Origin: Crossiella sp. S99.2
Lineage (GTDB): Bacteria > Actinomycetota > Actinomycetes > Mycobacteriales > Pseudonocardiaceae
Length of the DNA stretch: 40,663 nt
Direction: 5' to 3'
Assembly (NCBI RefSeq): GCF_023094165.1
Contig: NZ_JALMDK010000029.1
Span: 1-40,663 of the forward strand
A program made the translations under genes and the position numbers. Positions within the stretch are counted from its first letter, which is position 1. Every line of letters begins with the position of its first letter. Positions 16,678 to 24,589 of this stretch are shown piece by piece. The notes under the pieces are model-generated. The model worked only from the letters and a program-made list of their open reading frames with translations. It was not told where the DNA came from and did not search any database.

Positions 16678-17505
16678 ATGAGTAGCACTGTGCCCGATTT
16701 AGGTTGGCTGCAGTCGCTCGCACTGCGCACCGACCTGTTCCTGGTGGGCGCCGACGCCGACATAATGGTTGACCAGAATTGGATCGCCGTCCGAACACCC
16801 GCGTTCCCCACACTGAGAACGGGAAACGCATTGCTATTCCCCCGCATCCCGACTCCCGCTGACGTTGAAGAATGGGTCAACCTCCTGCTGACGAAAGTCG
16901 GGGACGCGGCGGAAACAACTTGCAGGATAGCCTGGGAAGGTGGCGCGGCAAGCGCGGAAACCTATCGGCAGTTCACAGCGATGGGATTTGAGCCTTACGA
17001 CAGTCTCAGTATGATGACAGACGCAGTCGTGGCGCGGCCCGGTTCGGCCTCAGCATCCGTTCGAGCAGTACACGGCGAGAATGACTGGGCTGACCTGCTG
17101 AACTTCCAGCGCCGACTGTCCGATGCGCTGGGCGTTGAGGACGAGGGGTTTGTTACGCAACGACTGGAGCTGCTGCGCCGCCGTGCTCACCAGGGCTGCG
17201 CGGCATGGTTCACCTCGCATCAGGACGGCCAGGTCATCGGCTCGTGCGGCGTACTGCTCGGACACGGTGTCGCGCGGCTACAGCAACTGGAGACCACACA
17301 GGAACACCGCCGCGCCGGGGTGGCCACATCGTTGGTGATCGCCGCAGCTCAATGGGCCTTCGCGCAGACGAACGTCGCACGCCTGGTTGCTGTCGCCGAC
17401 CCCAAATACCATGCGGCAAGCCTGTTCCGAACGCTGGGATTTCGAGACCACGACCTAGCCTGCGGCGTTGCACCGGCGGGCACCGTTCCCGCGCACATTT
17501 CCTAA
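16678..17505 (+). CDS. GNAT-family N-acetyltransferase (275 aa)
   Basis: The C-terminal half (residues ~125-262) is a GNAT domain. It has V-I-G-S-C-G-V-L-L-G-H-G-V-A, then Q-L-E-T and the acetyl-CoA pyrophosphate loop R211-R-A-G-V-A-T, followed by the A-A-S-L-F-R-T-L-G-F-R segment typical of motif B. The N-terminal ~120 residues are a less defined, possibly degenerate second GNAT-like fold. The ATG at 16678 follows GGGGAGG. It lies directly downstream of leuS, so detoxification of an aminoacyl-like inhibitor by acetylating its amino group is an attractive role, parallel to MccE in microcin C immunity. That parallel is inference; it could also be a biosynthetic acyltransferase. Confidence 0.8.
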   Translation: MSSTVPDLGWLQSLALRTDLFLVGADADIMVDQNWIAVRTPAFPTLRTGNALLFPRIPTPADVEEWVNLLLTKVGDAAETTCRIAWEGGAASAETYRQFTAMGFEPYDSLSMMTDAVVARPGSASASVRAVHGENDWADLLNFQRRLSDALGVEDEGFVTQRLELLRRRAHQGCAAWFTSHQDGQVIGSCGVLLGHGVARLQQLETTQEHRRAGVATSLVIAAAQWAFAQTNVARLVAVADPKYHAASLFRTLGFRDHDLACGVAPAGTVPAHIS

Positions 17506-17654
17506 CGTGCCCGTCGCTGCCGATCAACCCGCCAGATGGTCAGGGCAACAAGTCCGATTGGCCGCTTGCCTGCAACACCCTACAAATCCATGGCGGCCGC
17601 ATACACTGTCACGCGAATCCGGGGCCAGGATCATCAACAAGGGGAGCTGTGACG

Positions 17655-18464
17655 ATGGCACACGCCGAGCCACGTTGTGAAATTCGTCCTGTCAATCCGA
17701 CGATCGGCGGAGAAGTGAGCGGGCTGGATCTGCGGCACGCTCTCACTCCAGCGACAGTCAAGCGACTGCGCGCAGGCTTGCTGGATCGAAAAGTCCTGTT
17801 CTTTCGTCGACAAGAACTCAGCACCGATGAGTTCGAACGATTTGGCAGACTCTTTGGCGACATGTTCGACCACCCCACGATGCCGAAGCTGCCCGATAAC
17901 CCCTACATCAACCCCGTGGAGACTGCGCACGGACCTGCGAAAGACTGGCACATCGGCGGGCCATGGCGCCCCAATCCGTTCATCGCCGAACTTCTCCAAC
18001 TCAAGATCACTCCACCTGCCGGGGGTGACACGATGTGGGCCGACCTCCAGGCTGCCTACCGCTCGCTGTCAGCACCCATGCAACACCTAGTCGATGAACT
18101 CAGCGCCGCGTACCTCGCTGACCCCGCGCAGTATTCACCCGATACTCGAGCCCAGGCCACCTCATGCCGCGAGACAATTCACCCACTGGTCATCACCCAC
18201 CCAGAGACCGGCGAGCGGGGCCTGTACTTCAGCACCTCCGCGGTCCGCATCGTCGGCCTGGGAGACCTTGAGCAAGAGACCCTCATACGGTTTGTGAAGG
18301 CGCACGCGACCCAAGCTCGCTTCATCGTGCGGTGGCGTTGGCAACCCGGAGACCTCGCGGTCTGGGACAACCGAGCCGTGTGGCACGCCGCAGTCGACGA
18401 CTACGGCGACGCGCCACGACTCGGCTGGCACGCCTCAGTCGACGCACAATGGACCCCGCGCTAA
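17655..18464 (+). CDS. TauD-family Fe(II)/2-oxoglutarate enzyme with His-X-Gly, candidate halogenase (269 aa)
   Basis: A TauD/TfdA-family protein of normal length with the usual opening V-L-F-F-R-R-Q-E-L and F-G-R-L-F-G. In TauD the facial triad is H99, D101 and H255, with R266 binding 2-oxoglutarate. Here the aligned residues are H99 and H244 (in W-D-N-R-A-V-W-H), with R255 at the correct +11 spacing. Position 101 is Gly: D-W-H-I-G-G-P-W. Loss of the carboxylate ligand in an otherwise intact site is the established signature of non-haem iron halogenases (His-X-Gly or His-X-Ala, as in WelO5, BesD and SyrB2), where chloride fills the vacancy. The ATG at 17655 follows AAGGGGAG. It could instead have altered hydroxylase chemistry or be inactive. 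Its place after leuS and GNAT suggests a tailoring step. Confidence 0.85.
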   Translation: MAHAEPRCEIRPVNPTIGGEVSGLDLRHALTPATVKRLRAGLLDRKVLFFRRQELSTDEFERFGRLFGDMFDHPTMPKLPDNPYINPVETAHGPAKDWHIGGPWRPNPFIAELLQLKITPPAGGDTMWADLQAAYRSLSAPMQHLVDELSAAYLADPAQYSPDTRAQATSCRETIHPLVITHPETGERGLYFSTSAVRIVGLGDLEQETLIRFVKAHATQARFIVRWRWQPGDLAVWDNRAVWHAAVDDYGDAPRLGWHASVDAQWTPR

Positions 18465-18498
18465 CGCGCAACAGACAACGCCGCCGACAATGAGCGAG

Positions 18499-18532
18499 CT
18501 TGGACGCTGCGCTAAACCCAGCGCTGTCCAAG
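18499..18532. terminator. Bidirectional terminator candidate
   Basis: CTTGGAC...GCGCT pairs with AGCGC...GTCCAAG around a short loop, giving 12 paired bases with a small internal loop. It lies 34 bp after the TauD-like gene and between convergent genes. Confidence 0.6.
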
Positions 18533-18624
18533 ACCGACTCCTGGTGGGCTGATCTAACAACCATGAATGGCTCAGGATGCCGCGCGTCTCCGCCGAGCGG
18601 CACAGTTCACAGCGCTGACCTGGG

Positions 18625-18900
18625 TCAGGGCGCCCAGGCTCGGTGACGGATCTCGGAGGCAAAGCTGGCCATGTCCCCCACCGCGTCGGTGTCAACCTCG
18701 ATGATCGGCAGCCGCGGCTCAGATCGCACGCCATGGACAGCATGAGGCAGGCAGGCCCACGCCGGACCGAACAGCGGGTGGCGAAGTCGAGCCAACGAAG
18801 GGGAACCCTCGCATTCGACATCGGGGTGCCAGTGGTGCACTGCGCAGCGATCGTCCGCTGCGGGGAACTCGGACTCAGCAGGCACAGCGAAATCGGTCAT
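18625..18900 (-). CDS. Small hypothetical protein, 91 aa
   Basis: The ATG at 18900 has GAGGAG a few bases upstream. The protein has a His/Cys/Trp-rich centre (H-H-W-H-P-D-V-E-C-E-G and A-W-A-C-L-P-H-A-V), which could be metal binding, and an acidic C-terminal part. No family recognised. It is convergent with the TauD-like gene and may not belong to the biosynthetic cluster. Confidence 0.5.
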   Translation of the reverse strand: MTDFAVPAESEFPAADDRCAVHHWHPDVECEGSPSLARLRHPLFGPAWACLPHAVHGVRSEPRLPIIEVDTDAVGDMASFASEIRHRAWAP

Positions 18901-19122
18901 GGCTCCTCGTCGGCGGCGTGTCACGGTGGTTCTCGGCAGATCGTACGCCCTTAACCAATCACGGCAGCACGAAGATCGAGAGTGATGGACACTGCGGAAA
19001 CTCCTCGCCGATCTGCCACGGTGCAGGTAGCGAACCAGCTGTTCTCAACTGGACAGACCTGCTCCAGATCGTTGCTGTCCCGAACCCCAGGTTCTGCACG
19101 AGATGGCAGCAACGGTGACTCA

Positions 19123-19557
19123 TCAGACACAGGGTAGCGCGGACACGCCGCAACAGTTGCTGTCGCCTGCCACGCTCAAGATGAGGTCGACCGCCATCAC
19201 CAGCGAGCCGTAGCCATTGCGGATGCTCGACAGGTCCACCAGCGTCGAGAACACCGAGAGCCCGCAAATGAGAAGCCGGACGACGCGTGCCCAGGTACAG
19301 CCAGCTCTGACCGGCACTGCGAGCAGGAATTGGAAGCCCGCCATGACAATGCGGCCGGCCGCCCGGATGGCCCGAGTGAGGGCAGGGTCAGGGTCGATGT
19401 CACCAGTGAGGATGGGGCTCATCCCGGCGAGCGGCAGAAGCATCCCGGCGCCACAAACAGCCGCCAGCAGGTACACCACGCCATCGGCAGGGGCGATAGC
19501 CGCGCCACCGACCGGGGTCAGCCAGTACGCCGCCGTGACCGGAATCGGCCGAGGCAC
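19123..19557 (-). CDS. Predicted membrane protein, 144 aa or longer
   Basis: Several hydrophobic segments are visible: V-V-Y-L-L-A-A-V-C-G-A-G-M-L-L-P-L, then I-V-M-A-G-F-Q-F-L-L-A-V-P, V-V-R-L-L-I-C-G-L-S-V-F and L-V-M-A-V-D-L-I-L-S-V-A. This suggests about four membrane spans. The frame stays open upstream of the GTG at 19557 with Pro-rich residues, so the true start may lie further out and encode a cytosolic Pro-rich tail, as in many actinobacterial membrane proteins. It is the only membrane protein inside the central block. A role in export is conceivable, but nothing in the sequence shows it. Confidence 0.45.
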   Translation of the reverse strand: MPRPIPVTAAYWLTPVGGAAIAPADGVVYLLAAVCGAGMLLPLAGMSPILTGDIDPDPALTRAIRAAGRIVMAGFQFLLAVPVRAGCTWARVVRLLICGLSVFSTLVDLSSIRNGYGSLVMAVDLILSVAGDSNCCGVSALPCV

Positions 19558-19814
19558 AACCGGCTGAGTGCTTTCCGGTGCTGGGGTGCCGGCGCGTAGG
19601 CGGGGCAGCGATGGTGCCGCTCCGCGGTGAGGGCTGGCTGCTGTTCGAGGGAGTCACCCCGGAAGTAGGGGTGCCATGGCGCCTAATGCGACATCAGTTG
19701 TTCGCGACCTGCAGGCCGCCCCCGCCCTGGCCACATGAGCTCGTGTGCCAGCCCCTGGCCGCATCGGATGGCTACAGGCGCCCGTCTGACCGCCGGACTC
19801 GCGCGGCCTCTTGG

Positions 19815-20024
19815 TCAGGGGCCCACCGATGCGGGGTAAGGGAAAGAGGTCGTTGCCGATGCCTCCGCGGCGTTGAGCCCGGACCGCCGGAGTGCTTCCT
19901 CGACTCCAAGTTCACCAACCCGCGCCGCTAGTGGTTCCACTGCGGCCCGGCGAACCGACGGCTCTGGTGGCCTCGCGTCACGAAGCAGTCCCTCCAGGCC
20001 AGGGCTGGCGCATTCGGCAGACAT
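19815..20024 (-). CDS. Doubtful small ORF, 69 aa
   Basis: A 69-residue reading with helical character (V-R-R-A-A-V-E-P-L-A-A-R-V-G-E-L-G-V-E-E-A-L) but no clear ribosome binding site or family. It may be a remnant. It lies downstream of the HAD gene in the same direction. Apart from it, I see nothing convincing between 19560 and 20140. Confidence 0.2.
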   Translation of the reverse strand: MSAECASPGLEGLLRDARPPEPSVRRAAVEPLAARVGELGVEEALRRSGLNAAEASATTSFPYPASVGP

Positions 20025-20143
20025 AGACCCAGGATTTCAGGCGGGTCATCCACTTCGAATACAGCAACACCCCCGACTCACTGTGACCGTTGACAGCGCA
20101 CGCACCCCGCTTGCTGTCGCACGCGACCAGACCGACGATCGAC

Positions 20144-20953
20144 CTAGGGGCCGGCTGAACCCTCGAGGTCTCGTAGCGCGGACAGCACGTCCGCCGTGGT
20201 CTTCACCGTTGTTACAAGACGGTGTCGGGATCGGTCGTGAGTGTGGTCCCCGGCTATCCACAGGGCTGGAACGTCAGATGCGAGAGCGCCTTGGATGTCG
20301 CGGTCGTAGGAGTCTCCGATCATGATCGCGGTTGCGGTGCGTCCACCAACACGCGCCAGGGCGGTGTCCATCGCTGCCTTATGCGGTTTCGCTACCCCGA
20401 GTTCGGTGGACACCACAATGTCTTGCACGTGATCGCTCACACCGGACACGGCCAGTTTGCCTCGCTGACCATCGCCTGGCCCATTGGTGAGCACTACAAG
20501 TGCCCGGTCCTTGGCAAGGGTGCTGACGAGTTCCATTGCTCCGGGAAGGCATTCCACGTGATCTCGACGATGCTCCACGAACGCCTCGCTGACCATTGTG
20601 GACAGTGACGAGCCCTGCAGGCCACATCGGTCGAGCGTCAACGTCCATGCGGCCTGGCGGTAGGCGGGCAGCCAGGCGCGGAGTCGGTCCAATGCCTGGA
20701 CCGCGCCTGTGTACTGAGCCGAGAGCCCGTCCCAGGCTGACAGGCCGAACTCGTCGCCGAGGGGATCGAGCCATCGTGGCTTCCACCAGAGTCGTTGTGC
20801 AGCCAAGCGTGCGATCGAGGCGAAGCGGTGGGCGTCGATACCGGTCTCTTGTTGTACGAGGAGGCCTGCAGCAAGGAAGGCGCCGTCGACGTTGCTTCGT
20901 TCGTCGATCAAGGTGCCGTCGAGATCAAGGATGACGGTATCGCGACGTTTCAT
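20144..20953 (-). CDS. HAD-superfamily phosphatase (269 aa)
   Basis: All four HAD motifs are present: D10-L-D12-G-T-L (nucleophile and acid/base Asp), V-V-L-T-N-G (motif II), the motif III Lys in G-V-A-K-P-H-K, and I-G-D-S-Y-D-R-D-I-Q-G-A (motif IV metal ligands). The helical cap lies between residues ~20 and 125. It belongs to the group that dephosphorylates small phosphometabolites such as sugar phosphates or nucleotides. The ATG at 20953 overlaps the stop of the glycosyltransferase gene (ATGA). It is the last gene of the coupled biosynthetic operon, so a late dephosphorylation of an intermediate or a protected product is plausible, by inference. Confidence 0.85.
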   Translation of the reverse strand: MKRRDTVILDLDGTLIDERSNVDGAFLAAGLLVQQETGIDAHRFASIARLAAQRLWWKPRWLDPLGDEFGLSAWDGLSAQYTGAVQALDRLRAWLPAYRQAAWTLTLDRCGLQGSSLSTMVSEAFVEHRRDHVECLPGAMELVSTLAKDRALVVLTNGPGDGQRGKLAVSGVSDHVQDIVVSTELGVAKPHKAAMDTALARVGGRTATAIMIGDSYDRDIQGALASDVPALWIAGDHTHDRSRHRLVTTVKTTADVLSALRDLEGSAGP

Positions 20954-22122
20954 GGATTCCGGATTCGCTCAAGCCAAGTGTGGACGGTTGGGGCGACATG
21001 TTCGTACTGGTGCTCTGCTGCGGCCTGTGTGGCCGCCGTGCGCATAGCCGCAGCTTGGTCGTGGTCAAGGCAGCTCTGCATTGCTGCCGCCACAGCGTCA
21101 GGTTCCAGAGTGTCAACCGTGATCCCGAATCCCTCGCGGATGATCAGGTCGCCCAGTGCCCCGCGTCGAGGCGCAACAACGGGCAGGCCGTAGACGAAGA
21201 CGTCCCGTATCCGTGTGGGGGGAGCAAGATCCCACAGTGCGCGAGGCTCGTAGAGGCACAGCGACGCGCACGCGGAGTCCAAGATGCTGATTCTTTCTGC
21301 CAGTGACAGGCCGCCCTGACAGAACTTGACTCTGTCTCCGAGCCTGCGGTCGGCCTCTACTACGTCGCGGACTGCCGTGTATGCCGATGTAGGGGTTCCC
21401 CGCTGAGGGTAGAGGAACCACAGCTGTGCATCACTGCCAGCGCTGAGCAACGCCGTGAGGCCGCGCGCCGCCGCGGCCGGGTGGTAGTGGTTCCATAGGC
21501 CGCCGTTCCACACGAACGTCGGGCGTTCCAGTTCCCGAGTACTGGGCTTGGGTGCTAGTCTGCGGCGCTCGTTCCACGCACTGAATCCCACTGGGAGAAT
21601 GCAGATTCGGTCGTCAAAGGACGGATCGACATCGGGCGCTAGCAAGCGCTCGAAGTCGCAGACCGTCAACACGCTCACCAGCGCCTGCTTCTCCACGTCG
21701 CGGCCAACAAAGTACCCATCCGCAAGCCGAACTCGCTGGAGGTAGTCACCAAGCAGGGATCCGTAGGCGAGGGTGCTGTCCGGCGCATTGCGTATCCACT
21801 CGTAGGTAAGGTATTCCTGCGGCCACACGATCGCATCGAAAACGCAGGTAGCTCCCGCCTCCTTGTAGTGGGCCACGGAAGTCGGGTCGGTCGCGAAGCC
21901 GTAGACAACCACGTCGCGTCCTTGCGTGATCGGAACATCTCCGCGGTCAAGGCAACGCCAGGAGATGTGGGGCCAGGCTTGCAGTACCTCGGCATGGGGA
22001 GTGTCCGGTGTCAGGATCGTGACGTCCTCGTGCTCGGCCAGCGCCGCCGCCACTTCCCACGCGCGCAGTCCCACACCGTTGAGGCCTCCTGCCATCGTGA
22101 CGCCGAAGTCGAAGAACAGCAC
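20950..22122 (-). CDS. GT4-like (GT-B fold) glycosyltransferase (390 aa)
   Basis: The N-terminal half begins M-L-F-F-D-F-G-V-T-M-A-G-G-L-N-G-V-G, the acceptor-side loop of GT-B enzymes. The C-terminal half has P-T-F-V-W-N-G-G-L-W-N, L-W-F-L-Y-P and an E-P-R-A-L-W-D-L segment. D-V-F-V-Y-G-L-P-V-V-A-P follows, matching the nucleotide-sugar-binding region of family 4. It presumably transfers a sugar from an NDP-sugar donor. The start is 45 bp after the fusion gene, and the stop overlaps the HAD gene. Together with the family-2 enzyme upstream it implies at least two sugar transfers. Acceptor unknown. Confidence 0.75.
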   Translation of the reverse strand: MLFFDFGVTMAGGLNGVGLRAWEVAAALAEHEDVTILTPDTPHAEVLQAWPHISWRCLDRGDVPITQGRDVVVYGFATDPTSVAHYKEAGATCVFDAIVWPQEYLTYEWIRNAPDSTLAYGSLLGDYLQRVRLADGYFVGRDVEKQALVSVLTVCDFERLLAPDVDPSFDDRICILPVGFSAWNERRRLAPKPSTRELERPTFVWNGGLWNHYHPAAAARGLTALLSAGSDAQLWFLYPQRGTPTSAYTAVRDVVEADRRLGDRVKFCQGGLSLAERISILDSACASLCLYEPRALWDLAPPTRIRDVFVYGLPVVAPRRGALGDLIIREGFGITVDTLEPDAVAAAMQSCLDHDQAAAMRTAATQAAAEHQYEHVAPTVHTWLERIRNP

Positions 22123-22167
22123 CGATGAATCCCTTCCTTGTGCACGAGAGGCCGGGAACAGCTGGGG

Positions 22168-23460
22168 TCAGTTGCCGTTGCGCTGCAGCCGAATCACCGG
22201 AACGGCCCTGCACGATTGGTCGGCGTAGTCAGCGAACTCGGGCCGCCGCGCGACCTGCCGAGCGTAGATCTGTGCGCGAAGGTTCTCTGGCATCTCGGTT
22301 GCCAGTGCGGCGAAGGGTTCGTCGCCGAGCTCGACGATCACCTTCGGATTGGCCAGGATGTTGCGATACCACGCCGGATGCTTGGTGCTGCCGCCGTTCG
22401 TGGCGAACACGAAGATGTGGTCGCCCTCGGGTAGGTACGTCATGGGCGAGGTGCGGAGCAGTCCTGTTCGCGCTCCCATGGTGGTGAGCAGAAGCAGTTG
22501 CGAGGATGCGCGCGATCCGGTCAGACGCCCGCCCTGTGCGCGGAACTCCTCGATCACCTCGCTGTTCCTGCGGCGCGCGTCTTCGCCGGCCTCGTCTCTG
22601 GCTTTGGCACCGGTGTGGGCGGCCAGCCCGCGGGTGAGGATGTCGGTCAGATGCTGGCCCGTCGCGGTCGTTGCCGGAAGTGCCACGCCCAGGCGGCCAG
22701 CCATTTGCAGGGCAAGGTCTACTTCTCTTGTGGTTCGGTGGGTGAGGGGGTGCTCGCCCAACCCGCCGCCCGATGTCTTTTCGTCTTTGTCGCCCCAGTT
22801 CTCCACGACCCAGCTCGTTCCCGTGCTGGACCGGACACCCTGCAACAGCGGTTCGCGTTCAACGCCCGCCGCGGCGGCGATGTGGGCCACCTCCAACGTC
22901 GCTAAGCGGTTGGTGTGCAGCAGTAGGTTGTTACACAGTTTGAGCACCATTCCGTGACCCACTGGGCCAGCGTGTACCACGTTGTCGCTGTACACCTCGA
23001 ACAGGGGATGTGTCCGCTGGACAACGTCGCTCTGGCCTCCCACGAACAGGGTGAGCGAGCCGTCCCGCATTGAGCCGCGGCCCCGGCTCATTCCGGCGTC
23101 GAGCAGACCTAGGCGCCGTGCGAGCAACTCCGGCGCGAGCGCGGCGCAGGTCGCAGGATCCACCGTGGAGTGCACCACCACTGTCGTGCCCGGTTGCGCA
23201 GACTCGGCCAACCCGCCATCGCCCAGCACGACATCGCGCACCTGGTCGTCGGTATGAACGATGACCAGGATGAACTCGCATTGTGTGCTCACGGTGGCAA
23301 TGCTGTCTGCTCGGGTGAAGTACGGTGAGTCGAATCGCCCCGCGTCGAGGTTGGTATCCACCCCGAGGACGTGAACACCCTGGGAGATCAAGCGAGAAGC
23401 GATAGCACCGCCCATCTCACCGAGACCGACTACGCCAACGGACCCGCTAATCTGCACCAT
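22168..23460 (-). CDS. Fusion: beta-hydroxyacid dehydrogenase + F420 (Ddn-type) reductase domain (430 aa)
   Basis: Residues ~5-285 form a 3-hydroxyisobutyrate/6-phosphogluconate dehydrogenase-like enzyme. The Rossmann loop is V-G-L-G-E-M-G (11-17), the substrate loop is D-A-G-M-S-R-G-R-G (normally with S-G-G), and the catalytic Lys is K174 in G-M-V-L-K-L-C-N-N. Residues ~299-430 match the deazaflavin (F420)-dependent nitroreductase/Ddn split-barrel family: N-S-E-V-I-E-E-F-R-A-Q-G-G, then T-T-M-G-A-R-T-G, N-G-G-S-T-K-H-P-A-W-Y-R-N and A-N-P-K-V. Both units appear complete. Two ATG codons lie in tandem; I chose the second at 23460, 11 bp inside the end of the preceding gene, so the genes are coupled. 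I do not know this fusion from another pathway. It suggests two redox steps on one intermediate. Confidence 0.85.
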   Translation of the reverse strand: MVQISGSVGVVGLGEMGGAIASRLISQGVHVLGVDTNLDAGRFDSPYFTRADSIATVSTQCEFILVIVHTDDQVRDVVLGDGGLAESAQPGTTVVVHSTVDPATCAALAPELLARRLGLLDAGMSRGRGSMRDGSLTLFVGGQSDVVQRTHPLFEVYSDNVVHAGPVGHGMVLKLCNNLLLHTNRLATLEVAHIAAAAGVEREPLLQGVRSSTGTSWVVENWGDKDEKTSGGGLGEHPLTHRTTREVDLALQMAGRLGVALPATTATGQHLTDILTRGLAAHTGAKARDEAGEDARRRNSEVIEEFRAQGGRLTGSRASSQLLLLTTMGARTGLLRTSPMTYLPEGDHIFVFATNGGSTKHPAWYRNILANPKVIVELGDEPFAALATEMPENLRAQIYARQVARRPEFADYADQSCRAVPVIRLQRNGN

Positions 23461-24589
23461 CATGCACCTTCGTAACGTTGACGAGGCCAGGCGTGTCAAA
23501 GGTTCCTGGCATGGGCGAGTGGCCTCCGACCACGGGCGTTCGACTGGCGATGGAGGACGCCTGCTGTAGAAGGGTGCGGCATAAGCCGAACATCCGGGCT
23601 GTCGTATCGGCCTCGGTCAGGGGAGAATCACTGAACTCTCGGCGTGGCCACACATTCTCCCAGTAGCGACGCACATGTGGCGTCATGCGGGCTGTCTTTG
23701 CTCGCTGGGTGTCGGCGTCCTCAAGGCAGAACAGAGCCGAGTGTTCCGCAGCGCGAGCCATCCGGTTGGTACCACTGACCGATGGGGGTGGCACATGTGC
23801 AAGGTGATCAAGTGTGTCGGCGCGGCTCTCCATCATGGACCGGGTCGCGCTGACGGCCTTGACTTGGTGCAGGTTCTCGGCGACCACCACATGGCGAACG
23901 GACTTGTCTCCGACGAACAGGCGGATGAGCCGCGGCAGGTAGGAGCTGATGCTGCGTCGATATTGGCGCAACCGCTGAATTCCGGGTTCGTTTCGCACCT
24001 GGGTTGATCTGCGGAACGTGTATAGGGAACCCAGCTGCCGGTCGTCCACGTAGTGTGCCACCTCGTCTGCGGCGTCGTCCACAGCATCGGACACTGCGGA
24101 GTCGTCCGTCCTGACCAGGATGGGACGAACTTTGCCGGGCACGCACGCGGCTAAGGCATCAATGAACACCTCGAGCTGATCACCGAGTATGCGCCACCTG
24201 TCTGGCTCGATGGTGTCGCCCGAGACAATGATCTCTTCGCCGACAGGAAGATAGAGGAGACATCGAGCACCTGTCCAAGCGGATAACAGCAGCGGCATTA
24301 ACGTGTCCGCAACGAAATCCATCCTCAGCCGGGCCAGATCGGCGTCGCAGTAACTCAGGCACGCTCCACCCACGACGACCGACTCATCACGCAAGGGCAC
24401 ACCGAAACCGACGTTCATGGCACACGAGATACCCATCTCGGCAGGTCCGAACCCTATCCACCGTGGGTCATCCGCGATGGGCATCATGTTGACGCTGTCA
24501 CAAAGCCACGCTGCGGATCGGCGATAGATTCCGCGCAGTAGCTGTTCCGTAATGGCTCGCGGCCCTCCGTATGAGGCGTCCGCAGGCAT
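23447..24589 (-). CDS. Unrecognised cluster protein (380 aa)
   Basis: I do not recognise the family. The ATG at 24589 overlaps the stop of the aminotransferase gene (TGATG), and a GTG lies just before it. The 3' end overlaps the fusion gene, so it is locked inside the biosynthetic operon. Visible features are W-I-G-F-G-P-A-E-M-G-I-S near residue 45, V-V-V-G-G-A-C-L-S-Y-C-D-A-D, a strand-like C-L-L-Y-L-P-V-G-E-E-I-I-V-S-G-D and I-L-G-D-Q-L-E. Basic segments follow (R-L-R-Q-Y-R-R-S, L-I-R-L-F-V-G-D-K-S). There is no signal peptide and no membrane segment. Its size and internal position suggest an enzyme making or joining a core moiety. It is the best single candidate for new chemistry in the window. 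Confidence 0.8.
   Translation of the reverse strand: MPADASYGGPRAITEQLLRGIYRRSAAWLCDSVNMMPIADDPRWIGFGPAEMGISCAMNVGFGVPLRDESVVVGGACLSYCDADLARLRMDFVADTLMPLLLSAWTGARCLLYLPVGEEIIVSGDTIEPDRWRILGDQLEVFIDALAACVPGKVRPILVRTDDSAVSDAVDDAADEVAHYVDDRQLGSLYTFRRSTQVRNEPGIQRLRQYRRSISSYLPRLIRLFVGDKSVRHVVVAENLHQVKAVSATRSMMESRADTLDHLAHVPPPSVSGTNRMARAAEHSALFCLEDADTQRAKTARMTPHVRRYWENVWPRREFSDSPLTEADTTARMFGLCRTLLQQASSIASRTPVVGGHSPMPGTFDTPGLVNVTKVHDGAD

Noticed and set aside
17205..17654. N-terminal extension of the TauD-like protein
   Set aside because: The frame is open back to 17205 but overlaps the GNAT gene. The ATG at 17655 has a strong ribosome binding site and gives the normal family length.
23447..24589. 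Cyclodipeptide synthase or aminoacyl-tRNA synthetase paralogue
   Set aside because: I looked for the class I motifs and the cyclodipeptide synthase serine and glutamate motifs in the 380-aa protein and could not place them with confidence.
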